DNA of 64,000 nt from a bacterium (GCA_021372295.1 JAJFUS010000039.1:57746-121745), one strand, 5' to 3'; shown: positions 1 to 9,788, numbered from the stretch's first letter. Program-made: numbers and translations. Notes: generated by a model from the letters alone, not told the origin.

Positions 1-127
1 TTCTGGTATGTGCGAATTGTGCGAGCATCTGTGTCGACGGCCGGATGTTATCGACGCCTTGGGCAACAATTCAGCAATTCTTGCTGACAAAGTAATCGCA
101 GCACGCGAGAAAGAGGGCCTGTCTTGA
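1..127 (+). CDS. C-terminal tail of an unknown Cys-rich protein (partial at left edge)
   Basis: An open frame runs in from the window edge and ends at TGA 125-127, giving the last 41 residues of a protein. The visible part holds a CxxCxxxC cluster (MCELCEHLC) followed by a hydrophilic, probably helical tail ending AREKEGLS. Its stop overlaps the TTG start of the methyltransferase (TTG 124-126), so the two are probably translationally coupled and in one operon. The family cannot be named from this fragment. It could be the end of an Fe-S or zinc-binding enzyme, or of another part of the radical-SAM locus downstream. Confidence 0.55.
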   Translation, partial: SGMCELCEHLCRRPDVIDALGNNSAILADKVIAAREKEGLS

Positions 128-1257
128 TTGAACAAGTTGAATCGGTTTTGGAAAATAAAGTCACTAATAGCATGTATGAGGCAGAGCATGTGCTTTCGGA
201 ATTAGTCCAGTCGCTTGAGATAGCTGGCTATCGAGAGTACTATGCCAGTTTTAACCCATTATTAACCTGTTCGCGTGGACGGACAGAGCGCTTGGGACAT
301 GCGCCAAGCCAGTTGCGCCCCTTAGTCGAGCTGTTTCTGCTTGGGCGGAAGGTTCTTCGATGCGACGTAGAGCCAACCTTACAGAATCTTCCAGCACTCT
401 CTGAAATGGGAATTCTGAGAAACGTCGACGATGATTACATCCAAACGTCCGGACTTGCCCTAGTCCCTGTGTTTGGCCTATGGATCTTCAGCCAATCAAA
501 AATGCCGAACCCGACACTGTATTTCGGCGACGATACGATGGCGCTATTATCCCGGCTCGCTCCACGGCCACACGGGCGAGCCCTTGATCTATGTGCCGGA
601 CCCGGTACGCAGGCGCTTTTTGCCAGCTTATATGCCAAAGAAGTTACGGCGGTTGAGATCAACCCTGTTGCAGCCGCGCTTGCCGAGATCAATATTGCGA
701 TGAATCGCAGGAATGATCGTGTGAGCGTTATATGTGGCGATCTTTATAATGCCGTCGGATCGCAAACATTTGACACGATAAGCGCCAATCCGCCCCTACT
801 TCCGTTTCCAGACGACGTAGCATACCCATTCGTCGGTCATGGCGGATCTGACGGCTTGCGAGTGACGCGGCGTATTCTCGAAGGCATCCCGAGCCATCTG
901 ACTGACGGCGGGATCGCTCAGCTCATTGGTTGTTGTTTGAGTGATGGCGTTCAGCCGTTGACTGTCGTCGAGCTTACAGATTGGGCGAGCACCAATAATA
1001 TGCGGGTAATGATGACTGTTACCACGGAGTATGCTCTTGCGCCGGGAAGTAACTTCTTCGAAGGGCTAGTCAGCACGGCTGCCAACGTGGTCGAAACGCC
1101 GCGCGCCGAAATTGCAGAAAAATTCGAAGCCGACCTGCTACGGCAAGGTGCAACACATATATGTACCTACTTCCTCCACATATCCCAACAGAATTCGGGA
1201 TTTGTCCTGCAAGATCTATCTCGCAAAGATCGGCAAGATCTTTGGTATGCAATTTGA
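124..1257 (+). CDS. Class I SAM-dependent methyltransferase (MTS/HemK-like fold)
   Basis: A 377-residue protein. The first 140 residues or so are an unrecognised, mostly helical domain. A Rossmann methyltransferase domain follows, with motif I LDLCAGPGTQA at about 154-164, an acidic motif II (VEIN, about 177-180) and an NPP motif at 222-224 (ANPPLLPF). The NPP tetrad region is typical of N-methyltransferases of the HemK/RsmC type, in which the substrate nitrogen sits against N-P-P-[YF]; here the fourth position is Leu. The start is TTG at 124, overlapping the upstream stop. It lies 58 bp before the B12 radical SAM gene, so a role in modifying the same peptide or natural product is inferred, not shown. 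It could also act on a protein or small molecule. Confidence 0.75.
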   Translation: MIEQVESVLENKVTNSMYEAEHVLSELVQSLEIAGYREYYASFNPLLTCSRGRTERLGHAPSQLRPLVELFLLGRKVLRCDVEPTLQNLPALSEMGILRNVDDDYIQTSGLALVPVFGLWIFSQSKMPNPTLYFGDDTMALLSRLAPRPHGRALDLCAGPGTQALFASLYAKEVTAVEINPVAAALAEINIAMNRRNDRVSVICGDLYNAVGSQTFDTISANPPLLPFPDDVAYPFVGHGGSDGLRVTRRILEGIPSHLTDGGIAQLIGCCLSDGVQPLTVVELTDWASTNNMRVMMTVTTEYALAPGSNFFEGLVSTAANVVETPRAEIAEKFEADLLRQGATHICTYFLHISQQNSGFVLQDLSRKDRQDLWYAI

Positions 1258-1315
1258 TGTTACCAAGTGCAACATCTGATGGCACTGCAGATTTGAAAAT
1301 GAGGAGCTAAAGAGA

Positions 1316-3205
1316 ATGAATATGAAGACGGAATCACCGCGCATTTTGCTGTTTGTGCCGCCATTTGCGTCGGTAATATTCCCGAGTCTGGCCGTGCATC
1401 AACTCGAAGCCCAACTTCGAGCCGACGGTTTATCGTGCGACATATGCTATAGTAATGTTCTTTACGCCTCTATGATCGGTTACGAACTCTACCACAAGAT
1501 TAGTTGGGAAGCAGCGCCTAGCCATCTGCTCGGGGAACGTATCTTTGCAGCCTACCTGGAACGCGCCGGCCATCCAGGGGTCCGCCGTGGGCAGCGGGCA
1601 AATCTGCTCAGTCGAATGGAAGCTGACCCGGATGATCCGTTGGCGGGCCCCGAAGGGTTAATGCAGTGCTTTACTGCCGAAGCTGAGATGGATTTTCGTT
1701 CTGCGCTGGAATTAGTGCTGCTGGAGCACGAATATGATATCGTTGGCATTACATGCGGATGTATGCAACTATGCGCGACAGAATATCATGCGTCCATCGT
1801 AAAGGATCTGGCACCCAATTGCACGATTGTCATCGGTGGGGCCAATTGCGATGGTGAAATGGCCGAAGGTATCCTGAGCTTCACGAGGTACATAGACCAC
1901 ATCTTTTCGGGGGAGGCCGACTACGCATTCACCGAGTTCTGTCTGAACTTTCCATATTCCAAGGATGCCGATTCGATTATTCGTTGTGATCCAGTGGAAG
2001 ACCTATCTAAATTGCAGCCTCCAGACTTTGCCGCTTACTATAGCGAAGTAGCCAAGTGCGGTTATCCGTATCTCAGCACGGCGTATGTGCCCTACCAGAG
2101 TTCGCGCGGCTGTTGGTGGGGACAAAAATCGCAATGCGTCTTTTGTGGTCTAAACGGTGCGAACATTCGCTACCGAACAAAACCAGTCGACAAATTGCTG
2201 AGCGAGTTGCCGCCGATCTTGCAGCGTCACACTTCTCGCAACCTCATGATGGTTGACTGTATCATGCCCAATAACTATCTGACTGACTTATTGCCGAGAA
2301 TTCGCGACGAAGTCGGCTACGTCAATATGTTCTACGAAATGAAGGCAAACTTAAAGTTATCCGATCTGCTAACTATGAGGTCATGCGGCATTGAGCGTTT
2401 CCAGCCGGGTATCGAGAGTCTGTCATCCAGTCTTCTCAAACGAATGCGTAAAGGCGTATCTGGAGTCAACAACTTGCGATTGCTCATCAACAGCAGGCGT
2501 GCCCGCATATATCCTGCCTGGAATATCTTGTTCGGATTTCCCGGTGATACTCGTGAAGATTATGCCGAGATGCTGCAAGCCGTTCCTTATCTGCTCCACT
2601 TAACGCCTCCTACGGCAGTCACAGTCATATCCATTGATCGTTTTAGTTCACTCTTCAAAAATCCGAATGAGTTTAAGATTGAAAACATGGAGCCGTATCC
2701 GAGCTACCATAACATATTCTCAGATCTCGTGAAAGTCGACAAGATTGGCTACCACCATATCGGTACCTTTGAAAGTGAAGCATTGAGTGATATGGATCTA
2801 CGTCACAGCATTATCTCGACATTTAGTCAATGGAAAGAAATGGCGTTGGAACGAAATGCGACCTTGGAAATGGTTCAAGCCGGAGAACTGGGTACGCTTG
2901 TGATCGATACGCGAGGCACTATCAATGAATCAACAATGTTTTATCTTCCATCTGAAATCGCTGAACTCTGTTTCCTTATCGAAGATGGCGTCGTAGAGAG
3001 AAAGGATATAGATCCAGACTCGCTGTCTCAGCTCACAGCGAAAGGACTGGTGCTTGATTATGAGGGAACACTCGTTAACCTCGTTGTGAGGTACACCGGG
3101 GCGAAAACAGAATGGCTATACCCTGATTCTCTAGAATCTGGGGCATTTCTGGAAAGCACAGCCGAATTCCTGGCAGCTCGTGATTCCTGCAGTGCCTTAG
3201 TTTGA
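1316..3205 (+). CDS. B12-binding-type radical SAM protein, RiPP maturation C-methyltransferase family
   Basis: A 629-residue protein starting at ATG 1316 behind AGGAG. The N-terminal part (about 8-210) is a cobalamin-binding-like region containing PSLAVHQLEAQL and IGYELYH...LLGER. The radical SAM core begins at SSRGCWWG with the cluster motif C266-x7-C274-x2-C277 (GCWWGQKSQCVFCG). This spacing and these flanks match, as I remember it, the family first called bacteriocin maturation radical SAM protein 1 (TIGR03975), now described as a RiPP maturation radical SAM C-methyltransferase. Such enzymes use a 5'-deoxyadenosyl radical and methylcobalamin to methylate unactivated carbons of a ribosomal peptide. 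No precursor peptide is visible between here and the protease, so it may lie left of the window. The exact reaction is unknown. Confidence 0.85.
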   Translation: MNMKTESPRILLFVPPFASVIFPSLAVHQLEAQLRADGLSCDICYSNVLYASMIGYELYHKISWEAAPSHLLGERIFAAYLERAGHPGVRRGQRANLLSRMEADPDDPLAGPEGLMQCFTAEAEMDFRSALELVLLEHEYDIVGITCGCMQLCATEYHASIVKDLAPNCTIVIGGANCDGEMAEGILSFTRYIDHIFSGEADYAFTEFCLNFPYSKDADSIIRCDPVEDLSKLQPPDFAAYYSEVAKCGYPYLSTAYVPYQSSRGCWWGQKSQCVFCGLNGANIRYRTKPVDKLLSELPPILQRHTSRNLMMVDCIMPNNYLTDLLPRIRDEVGYVNMFYEMKANLKLSDLLTMRSCGIERFQPGIESLSSSLLKRMRKGVSGVNNLRLLINSRRARIYPAWNILFGFPGDTREDYAEMLQAVPYLLHLTPPTAVTVISIDRFSSLFKNPNEFKIENMEPYPSYHNIFSDLVKVDKIGYHHIGTFESEALSDMDLRHSIISTFSQWKEMALERNATLEMVQAGELGTLVIDTRGTINESTMFYLPSEIAELCFLIEDGVVERKDIDPDSLSQLTAKGLVLDYEGTLVNLVVRYTGAKTEWLYPDSLESGAFLESTAEFLAARDSCSALV

Positions 3206-3319
3206 TGTGCAATTTGACAGATCCCTGCAATTTGATGCTGGCAAAGGGATGATTTTGACGAGAATTACAATCATTGTAGTAGCTAGTGTTACACATCTTG
3301 ATTCACGTCACGGAGTTTG

Positions 3320-4075
3320 ATGAACATGATACCAATAGATCGCCTGAGAAAATACGTTATACTCATCGTTATTCTTGTGATGGGCACGCAGATTGTGCGC
3401 TATATACAAGAGGGCACCTACAAATCTTATTGTAATCGCGCCATGAGTGTAGTGTCATTGATCAAATCTGGAGATTATCAGAGTCTGCGGCCATATCTGA
3501 ATTCGACGATGATCGCGGAGTGTTCAAAATTTGCTTCAGGACAGTTGTGGCAGCAGATGTGTGGTCGGTATGGCACGTTCGTTTCATTTGGTTCACCTAC
3601 GCAAAAGACGAAAGGACCAATAGTAGTCGTAACAGTGCCCTGCCAATTTGCTTTCGCTAAAGTTGATGCTCAAGTCTACTTTGATGAAGCGAAATCGGTG
3701 TGCGGCTTTTTCTACTTTAAACGGAGTGAAAATGGAACTAGTATTCCAGTGGGAAAGCGAGCCAGTATAGAAATCAAACGTGCGAAGGAAGCGATTACTG
3801 CCCTGGCAAGGCACGATAACGAGTGTTTTTCAAAGTTACTGTGTTTGGAAATGGCAAGCGCCTTCGATCCTCCAGCGCAGCAGACATTGTGGAGGAATAT
3901 CGAGAAGAGGTATGGTCGGTTTCGAGGCGTAATCCGATCAACTCGATCTACCATGAAAGATCTCGATTCAGTCTGCTCCACTTGCCGGTTCACAAGCGGG
4001 GACATCGCCATTGTAATGAAGTTCAACATTGGAGGACAGATATGTGGTCTTTCCCTGCAAAACTCCCCGCATTGA
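3320..4075 (+). CDS. Membrane-anchored protein with two DUF3887-like repeats
   Basis: A protein of about 251 residues with one N-terminal membrane segment (YVILIVILVMGTQIV, about residues 11-25) and the rest probably outside the membrane. Two similar halves follow. Each has a helix with a 'sxIKSGDYQSL / ALARHDNECFSKL' pattern, a 'LWQQMCGRYGTFVSF / LWRNIEKRYGRFRGV' segment and strands ending near residues 135 and 245. This internal repeat resembles DUF3887, a cystatin/NTF2-like domain often exported or fused to hydrolases. ATG 3320 is chosen because GGAG lies at 3312-3315; ATG 3326 is also possible. It follows the radical SAM gene by 114 bp. Function unknown; a binding or immunity role is only a guess. 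Confidence 0.55.
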   Translation: MNMIPIDRLRKYVILIVILVMGTQIVRYIQEGTYKSYCNRAMSVVSLIKSGDYQSLRPYLNSTMIAECSKFASGQLWQQMCGRYGTFVSFGSPTQKTKGPIVVVTVPCQFAFAKVDAQVYFDEAKSVCGFFYFKRSENGTSIPVGKRASIEIKRAKEAITALARHDNECFSKLLCLEMASAFDPPAQQTLWRNIEKRYGRFRGVIRSTRSTMKDLDSVCSTCRFTSGDIAIVMKFNIGGQICGLSLQNSPH

Positions 4076-4150
4076 GGCGCGGTGTGCACACAAGGTTTCT
4101 GTGCGAGTAATGAACGCATATGCTTTTTCAGCTTCAATTACGCCTAAGCG

Positions 4151-5548
4151 ATGAGGAGAAAACTATTGTTCTGGCGCATTACTAAGGACTGGAAGAGGTG
4201 CCTGTCGGGACGCAGCTTGCTGCTAACCGGAGCGACTATTATTACTCTGTATATTGTGGCGCGGGCGTTGTTGTGTCCACAAACAGGTAAAGGCATATTC
4301 GACGGCACATTGCTTGGTTTAGTAACCAATGTAATTGATGTTTGTAGTCTCGTAAAGGTTGAGTTGCTCGTTGGAACAGCCCTTTTTGCATATCTGCTGC
4401 CTTACTCAAAAATACGAGCACTGGCAATGTTGCTCCTTGGATTTTCTCTCGTTATTGCAATCAGAGCAGCCTATACAACTATCCCATACAGTCAATACGT
4501 AGCTGCAAATATAATTCTTTGCTTTGTGGCTTTCTTGACGAGCTTCTGGCTCAGCAAGGAGTCTTTCATATATAGGAAAGCTTTCCCAATCCTCCTTGCT
4601 GGAGTGTTTATATATTATGGGATAAGAGCTTTCGGCGATCTGATCTTTGTCCAGCATGCGGACGGCTATCGGCTGTCGATATTGTTTGGACACGCCAATC
4701 ATCTGAGCAATGTGCTTTCTTTTGCAGTGATTTTTGGTTTTTCCATTGTGTTGTGTGCAAAGGAAAATAAATTTCATGGGCTTTGGTGGATACCGATTTT
4801 CCTGCTTGTGCTAGCTCTTGTTCACACGCAAAGCAGAGGAGCTTGGCTCGGATTTATAGTCGGACTGCCTGCAAGCGTTCTTTACTTAAAGAAAAACGTT
4901 TCCAAAAAGAGGCTGTGTTTAAGCGTTCTTGTGCTTGTAATAATGATTGCGACAGCGGCGATTAGTGCCTCGCCTGCGCATATAGCAAAACGTTTCACGA
5001 ATCATTCCCCAGATGTCAAATATTCGGTTGGAAACCGGCTTTTGCTATGGCGATATACTGTTGGGATTATCCGAACTCACTGGCTGGTCGGGACAGGCAT
5101 TGCTTCTCTGGGAGACGAATTGAGACGGGACAAAAGCATCAGGTTCAGGAACAAAGGCGTTTTCAGCAGCGCAATGAACAATTATCTGACCATTGCGGTG
5201 GAAGCCGGCATTCCAACATTGGCGTTGTACCTGGCATGTTTAACGTACGCATGTACAATCGCCGGTAAAAACATCAAAGGCAATGGCATAATGGTGGGAA
5301 TAAACGCAGGATTGCTCTGTGGCGTTTACTCGATGCTTGTATTTGGATTGACCACATACACTCTTCCCCGGGTTTATGCCACGATTCTTGTGTGGAGTGC
5401 TCTTGGATACGTTATCTCTCAAGATGCCGGACGATGTGTAGTCCAACCGAATGCGGATAGCTCAAAAAAGTCAAAAACAACACAAAATGATGTGTGTAAC
5501 AGAGAGCATAAGGCATTTGCCGTGAAATGCCGTCTCACTCCTGTGTGA
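4151..5548 (+). CDS. O-antigen ligase-like polytopic membrane protein
   Basis: A 465-residue protein with about 10-12 hydrophobic segments. The HTQSRGAWLGF motif and the later loop GNRLLLWRYTVGIIRTHWLVGTG...MNNYLTIAVEAG are characteristic of the Wzy/WaaL family (O-antigen ligase or polymerase; also oligosaccharyltransferases such as PglL). The conserved Arg of QSRGAW and the periplasmic His of such loops normally handle the undecaprenyl-linked glycan. Family members transfer glycans to lipid A, proteins or other acceptors on the periplasmic face. It has no SD worth naming and sits 75 bp after the DUF3887-like gene. There are no glycosyltransferases nearby, so its acceptor is unknown. It could be a stand-alone ligase. 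Confidence 0.7.
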   Translation: MRRKLLFWRITKDWKRCLSGRSLLLTGATIITLYIVARALLCPQTGKGIFDGTLLGLVTNVIDVCSLVKVELLVGTALFAYLLPYSKIRALAMLLLGFSLVIAIRAAYTTIPYSQYVAANIILCFVAFLTSFWLSKESFIYRKAFPILLAGVFIYYGIRAFGDLIFVQHADGYRLSILFGHANHLSNVLSFAVIFGFSIVLCAKENKFHGLWWIPIFLLVLALVHTQSRGAWLGFIVGLPASVLYLKKNVSKKRLCLSVLVLVIMIATAAISASPAHIAKRFTNHSPDVKYSVGNRLLLWRYTVGIIRTHWLVGTGIASLGDELRRDKSIRFRNKGVFSSAMNNYLTIAVEAGIPTLALYLACLTYACTIAGKNIKGNGIMVGINAGLLCGVYSMLVFGLTTYTLPRVYATILVWSALGYVISQDAGRCVVQPNADSSKKSKTTQNDVCNREHKAFAVKCRLTPV

Positions 5549-5596
5549 TAAATTCGCAGGTTTCTAGCGCTCTAATAGAAGAAAGGTTGATTACCA

Positions 5597-7429
5597 ATGA
5601 TCTCACTCAAAACTTCCACAAGTGTTGTACGCTCATTAGCTGTGTTATTCGCTACGGTTATCCTCATGCTCTTTTTTGCTTGTGACACCGTCACCGCCGC
5701 TCATAAGAATGATGAGATCATTGTGCGGTATAAGGACAGCAAGCAATCTGTGCTCGCAACTGCGGATTCAATTGCAGGCACACATGTAGAAAAGACAATT
5801 GATCAAATTGAGCTGCAAAAGGTGAGGTTGCCCAAGGGTTTATCTGTCGAAGAGGCAATCAAGCTCTACAAAGAAAACCCAGCAGTGGAATATGTCGGCC
5901 CGAACCATATAGTCAGCGTCTGTCTCGAACCCAATGATGTATATTTCCGTTACCAATATCAGTGGGGGCTTTATTCAACCAGTTACCCAACAGCTGGTAT
6001 AGACGCCCCCAGCGCCTGGGGCATTACAACCGGCAGTTCGAATATCATCATTGCAATTGTTGACACAGGCGTATATAAAAATCACCAAGACCTGCAGTCC
6101 AAGCTCGTGCAGGGAAGAAACGTACTCGATGGCGCATCTGATCCGGACGACACAAATGACGACTTCGGCCACGGTACCATTGTGGCAGGGATTGCAGCAG
6201 CTTCCACCAATAACTCGATTGGTATGGCAGGAGTCAGCTGGGGTGCCGAGATCATGCCGATCAAGATGATGGACTCGCAAGGCAATGGTACGGAGACCGA
6301 AGTCGCTGAGGGCATCATCTGGGCTGCAGACCATGGCGCAAAAATCATTAATATGAGTTTCGGCGGCGATGATGAAATGCCTGTTGTACAGACTGCCGTC
6401 GAATATGCATACAACAAGGGCTGTCTGCTGGTTGCCGCCGCTGGGAACAGTGGAACGGCAACGCCGCTTTTCCCTGCGCCATACGATCAGGTGATAGCAG
6501 TTGGTGGGTCTGACGAGAACGGCGACCGATGCTACTGGAGCAACTACGGGACTCATCTGGACGTCATGGCTCCAGGAAACAATATACTGAGTACAATTAT
6601 GAATGCAAACACTGGAAGCTACTACTATATTTCGGGAACATCGGTTGCTACACCTTTTGTGTCAGGACTAGCCGCCCTTATATGGACAGTCCATCCATCT
6701 TGGAGCAACGGCCAGGTAGCCGCTCAGATCCAAACAACTTGTAGAGATATGCAGTCAGCTGGGTGGGATGAGTACACTGGCTGGGGGTTGATAAATGCCT
6801 ATCATGCGCTTGTCGATCCACCTTTGCCGACCAGAGCCATTGGTGAACTGTCGGGTTTGCCCGATGGGACTATTGTGAGTGTGGCAAATGCAGTCGTCAC
6901 CAGCGACAGCACAACATTCGTCGACAGGATGTACGTCGAGCAGTCTGATCGTGCGAGCGCAATTATGCTGCCATTCACGGTTGTGCCCACTGGATATGCC
7001 GAAGGCGACGTTGTAGATGTTGTTGGAACTTTGGGGACCCAGAACGGCGAGCGGACTATCAAGGGTGCCTCGCTCGTCAAAACAGGGAGTCAATCGCCGC
7101 TCAGCCCGGTCGCAATGCCGACAAAAACTGTTGGTGGGGGCACATTGCAGTTCAAGCCGGGTGTTACTGGTGGAGCAGGAGCGAACAATGTCTCACTTCT
7201 CGTAGCGGTCTGCGGCAGAGTCACTGCGACCGGCTCGACGTACTTCTACGTGGACGACGGATCCAAACTTGAAGACGGATCGGGGTTTACCGGTATCAAA
7301 GTGATCTGTGAAAATCTTACAATACCTGCGGAAAACAGTTATGTTCGCGTGATGGGCATTTCCAGCGTTGAGACATCAGTGCGGGTGATACGTGTGCGCA
7401 AGCAAACTGATGTTCAGTTGCTGCCGTAA
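5597..7429 (+). CDS. Secreted subtilisin-like (S8) serine protease with propeptide
   Basis: A 610-residue pre-pro-protease. A signal peptide (hydrophobic 13-28, ending near TVTAA) precedes an I9-type inhibitor propeptide (about 38-106, EIIVRYKDSK ... PAVEYVGPNHIV). The catalytic domain has Asp156 (AIVDTGV), His192 (FGHGTIVAG), oxyanion Asn284 (AAGNSG) and Ser349 (SGTSVATPF), so the full triad is present. The order and spacing fit thermitase/fervidolysin-type subtilases. The last 200 residues form a beta-rich domain resembling OB-fold or DUF6359-like accessory modules. The protein is exported and self-activating. As the last gene before an IS remnant it could be the processing protease of the upstream peptide-modification locus, but a generic extracellular protease is equally likely. 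Confidence 0.9.
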   Translation: MISLKTSTSVVRSLAVLFATVILMLFFACDTVTAAHKNDEIIVRYKDSKQSVLATADSIAGTHVEKTIDQIELQKVRLPKGLSVEEAIKLYKENPAVEYVGPNHIVSVCLEPNDVYFRYQYQWGLYSTSYPTAGIDAPSAWGITTGSSNIIIAIVDTGVYKNHQDLQSKLVQGRNVLDGASDPDDTNDDFGHGTIVAGIAAASTNNSIGMAGVSWGAEIMPIKMMDSQGNGTETEVAEGIIWAADHGAKIINMSFGGDDEMPVVQTAVEYAYNKGCLLVAAAGNSGTATPLFPAPYDQVIAVGGSDENGDRCYWSNYGTHLDVMAPGNNILSTIMNANTGSYYYISGTSVATPFVSGLAALIWTVHPSWSNGQVAAQIQTTCRDMQSAGWDEYTGWGLINAYHALVDPPLPTRAIGELSGLPDGTIVSVANAVVTSDSTTFVDRMYVEQSDRASAIMLPFTVVPTGYAEGDVVDVVGTLGTQNGERTIKGASLVKTGSQSPLSPVAMPTKTVGGGTLQFKPGVTGGAGANNVSLLVAVCGRVTATGSTYFYVDDGSKLEDGSGFTGIKVICENLTIPAENSYVRVMGISSVETSVRVIRVRKQTDVQLLP

Positions 7430-7490
7430 TGATGGGGCTAACTAATCTCAATTAGAGTATGTTCACACAATTGAAGTGACCATCAATTAA

Positions 7491-7857
7491 GTGCTAGCTA
7501 TACGCAAGGAAATAAACGAGGAACAATTTGAGCGGATTAATCCCTATCTGCCGAGACAGCGTGCAAATGTAAGTATGAACAATCTCCAGTTGGTAAATGC
7601 GATTCTGTATATCACGGAAAATGGCTGCAAGTGGAGAGCACTGCCGAAGTACTTTGGAAGAAGTTTCCGATGGTATATCGTGGCCTGTTACACAATCGCG
7701 AATAATTACCCTAACCAGATTAGCGTCAATGACTGGCTCGAAACTTGTCAGATCAATCGGACAGTCTATGGTTGCCTCGTGTGTGTCTGTGCATTCAAGT
7801 GCGCGTAGTGTCTGGCTGCTATATGTGTCGCAAGAAATTCCCATGGAACGTGGATGA
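7491..7857 (+). pseudogene. Degenerate IS5-family transposase fragment
   Basis: The frame beginning at GTG 7491 encodes about 60 residues typical of the N-terminal DUF4096 region of IS5-type transposases (FERINPYLPRQRA, LVNAILYITENGCKWRALPKYFG). After FG the match breaks: the expected W..VYR segment (WKKFPMVYRGLLHNRE) continues in another frame and soon meets a stop. No DDE catalytic core, intact inverted repeats or target duplication is visible. This is a dead remnant, of interest because it lies exactly between the AT-richer left segment and mnmG. Confidence 0.7.
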
Positions 7858-7909
7858 TATCGCGCTTGAGGAACTACTGACCATTCGTATGAGTTGTAAA
7901 CAATAAAAT

Positions 7910-9778
7910 CTATCGCCGCGCCAACTGCTCCAGAAACACCGCCAGCATAGCGACGTCAGCAGGTGTCACTCCGGGAATGCGCGACGCCTGCCCAAGAGTA
8001 ACGGGTTTAATACGGCCAAGTTTTTCACGCGACTCACGCGAAAGTGAACGCATATTCTCGTATTCGATGCCGTCTGGGATGGATTTTTCTTCCATCCGGC
8101 GAGCCTGCGCAACCTGCATTTCCTGCCGCTCTATATAGCCGCTGTATTTGATCGCAAGCTCCACTTGCTCGGCCACATCCGGCGGCACTTCACCGTTTCT
8201 GACGGCTCGCGCAATGTCGCGGTAGCGTATCTCAGGTCTTCGAAGAAGCTCTTCCAGAGAGCATGCGCGGTCGTTTAGCTCGACATGCAAAACGTCAAGC
8301 GCCTCGCGATCTGATGGCTTGAGAAACGTCTCGGCCAGACGCTTGCGTTCCTTTGCAATGAGCGAACTCTTCTCCTGGAAGCGCGACCATCGGTCGTCGT
8401 CGACCAGACCAGCCTCGCGGCCAATTGGAGTAAGTCTGGTATCGGCGTTGTCCTGGCGCAAGAGCAACCTATACTCGGCGCGGCTCGTGAGAAGCCTATA
8501 AGGGTCGTTAACGCCTTTTGTCACGAGGTCGTCGATCATCACGCCTATATAGCCCTGGTCTCGCCCTATCACAATCGGATCGTCACCCTTGACCTTGCGC
8601 CCGGCGTTGATGGCGGCCATCAGACCCTGCGCGGCAGCTTCTTCATAGCCCGAAGTCCCGTTGATCTGACCTGCGAGAAACAAGCCGTCGATGAGCTTGG
8701 TCTCCAGTGAGGACTTGAGCTGGGTCGGCGGGACGAAATCGTACTCTATGGCGTACCCTGGACGCAGCATCTTGAGGTTTTCCAGGCCGGGAACAGTCTT
8801 CAAAAACTCGATCTGCACTTCCTCGGGCAGGCTGGTGGACATCCCCTGAACGTAAATCTCGTCGGTGTCCCACCCCTCTTGTTCGAGGAAGACCTGATGG
8901 CGCTCTTTATCTGGAAACCTGACGATTTTGTCCTCGATGGACGGGCAATATCTCGGGCCTACGCCGCTTATTCGACCGCCATACATCGCCGAACGCTTGA
9001 GGTTGCGCAGGATTACGTTTTTTGTATCTTCATTTGTATAAGTGAGATAGCAAGGCAGTAGATTATCGCGCTGGGTCTTGCCTGACACAAACGAAAACGG
9101 CCCTGCCTCGGGTTCGGAGTCCTGCCGCTCACACTTGGAGAAGTCGATGCTCTTTTTGTCGATGCGCGCCGTCGTGCCGGTCTTGAGCCGACCCAGTTCC
9201 AGCCCGAGAAATCGCAAACTGTCTGAGAGCTTGTTCGAGGCAAACTCCCCTGCCCTTCCTGCAGAAAACTGCGTCTCGCCGATGTGCATAAGCCCTTTGA
9301 GGAACGTGCCCGTGGTGACAATCACACACTTCGCGCTATACTCCATGCCAGTCTGCGTGCGCAAACCGGTTACATGTTTTTTGTCTCCTGCCTCATCGAC
9401 AATTATCTCCTCCACCATAGCCTGTTTCACGTCCAGCCGGGGTTGTCGCATAAGTGTCGAGCGCATAAATGCCTCGTAGCGGTATTTGTCCACTTGGGCG
9501 CGGAGAGCATGCACGGCAGGCCCTTTGCCGGTGTTGAGCATTCGGATGTGGGTGTAGGTGGCATCGGTCGCAAGCGCCTGCTCGCCGCCGAGGGCGTCTA
9601 TCTCTCGCACCAGATGACCTTTGGCAGGCCCGCCAATGCTGCAGTTGCAAGGCATGTGGCCGATTGTCGATATATTGATGGTAAGAAGAAGGGTATTGAG
9701 CCCCATTCTCGCGGAAGCAAGCGCGGCTTCGCAGCCCGCATGACCCGCTCCAATTACTATAACATCATAGTTTTGCAT
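7910..9778 (-). CDS. mnmG: tRNA uridine-5-carboxymethylaminomethyl modification enzyme MnmG (GidA)
   Basis: A 622-residue FAD enzyme that, with MnmE, installs the carboxymethylaminomethyl group on wobble U34 of certain tRNAs. The dinucleotide-binding motif [10 protein letters not shown] begins at residue 10. The family signatures [12 protein letters not shown] and [18 protein letters not shown] are present, followed by the C-terminal MnmE-binding helices. The start is ATG 9778: the frame continues 30 codons upstream, but the added residues are not MnmG-like and contain the promoter. An extended -10 box (TGTTATAAT) lies only 10 bp before this ATG, so the transcript probably has almost no 5' leader. 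It is transcribed divergently from the yfiR-like gene. mnmE is not in the window. Confidence 0.97.
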   Translation of the reverse strand: MQNYDVIVIGAGHAGCEAALASARMGLNTLLLTINISTIGHMPCNCSIGGPAKGHLVREIDALGGEQALATDATYTHIRMLNTGKGPAVHALRAQVDKYRYEAFMRSTLMRQPRLDVKQAMVEEIIVDEAGDKKHVTGLRTQTGMEYSAKCVIVTTGTFLKGLMHIGETQFSAGRAGEFASNKLSDSLRFLGLELGRLKTGTTARIDKKSIDFSKCERQDSEPEAGPFSFVSGKTQRDNLLPCYLTYTNEDTKNVILRNLKRSAMYGGRISGVGPRYCPSIEDKIVRFPDKERHQVFLEQEGWDTDEIYVQGMSTSLPEEVQIEFLKTVPGLENLKMLRPGYAIEYDFVPPTQLKSSLETKLIDGLFLAGQINGTSGYEEAAAQGLMAAINAGRKVKGDDPIVIGRDQGYIGVMIDDLVTKGVNDPYRLLTSRAEYRLLLRQDNADTRLTPIGREAGLVDDDRWSRFQEKSSLIAKERKRLAETFLKPSDREALDVLHVELNDRACSLEELLRRPEIRYRDIARAVRNGEVPPDVAEQVELAIKYSGYIERQEMQVAQARRMEEKSIPDGIEYENMRSLSRESREKLGRIKPVTLGQASRIPGVTPADVAMLAVFLEQLARR

Positions 9779-9788
9779 ATCAATTGTA

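Noticed and set aside
7491..7857. Functional insertion sequence
   Set aside because: Frameshift and stops after 60-70 residues, no DDE core, no clear terminal inverted repeats or target duplication.
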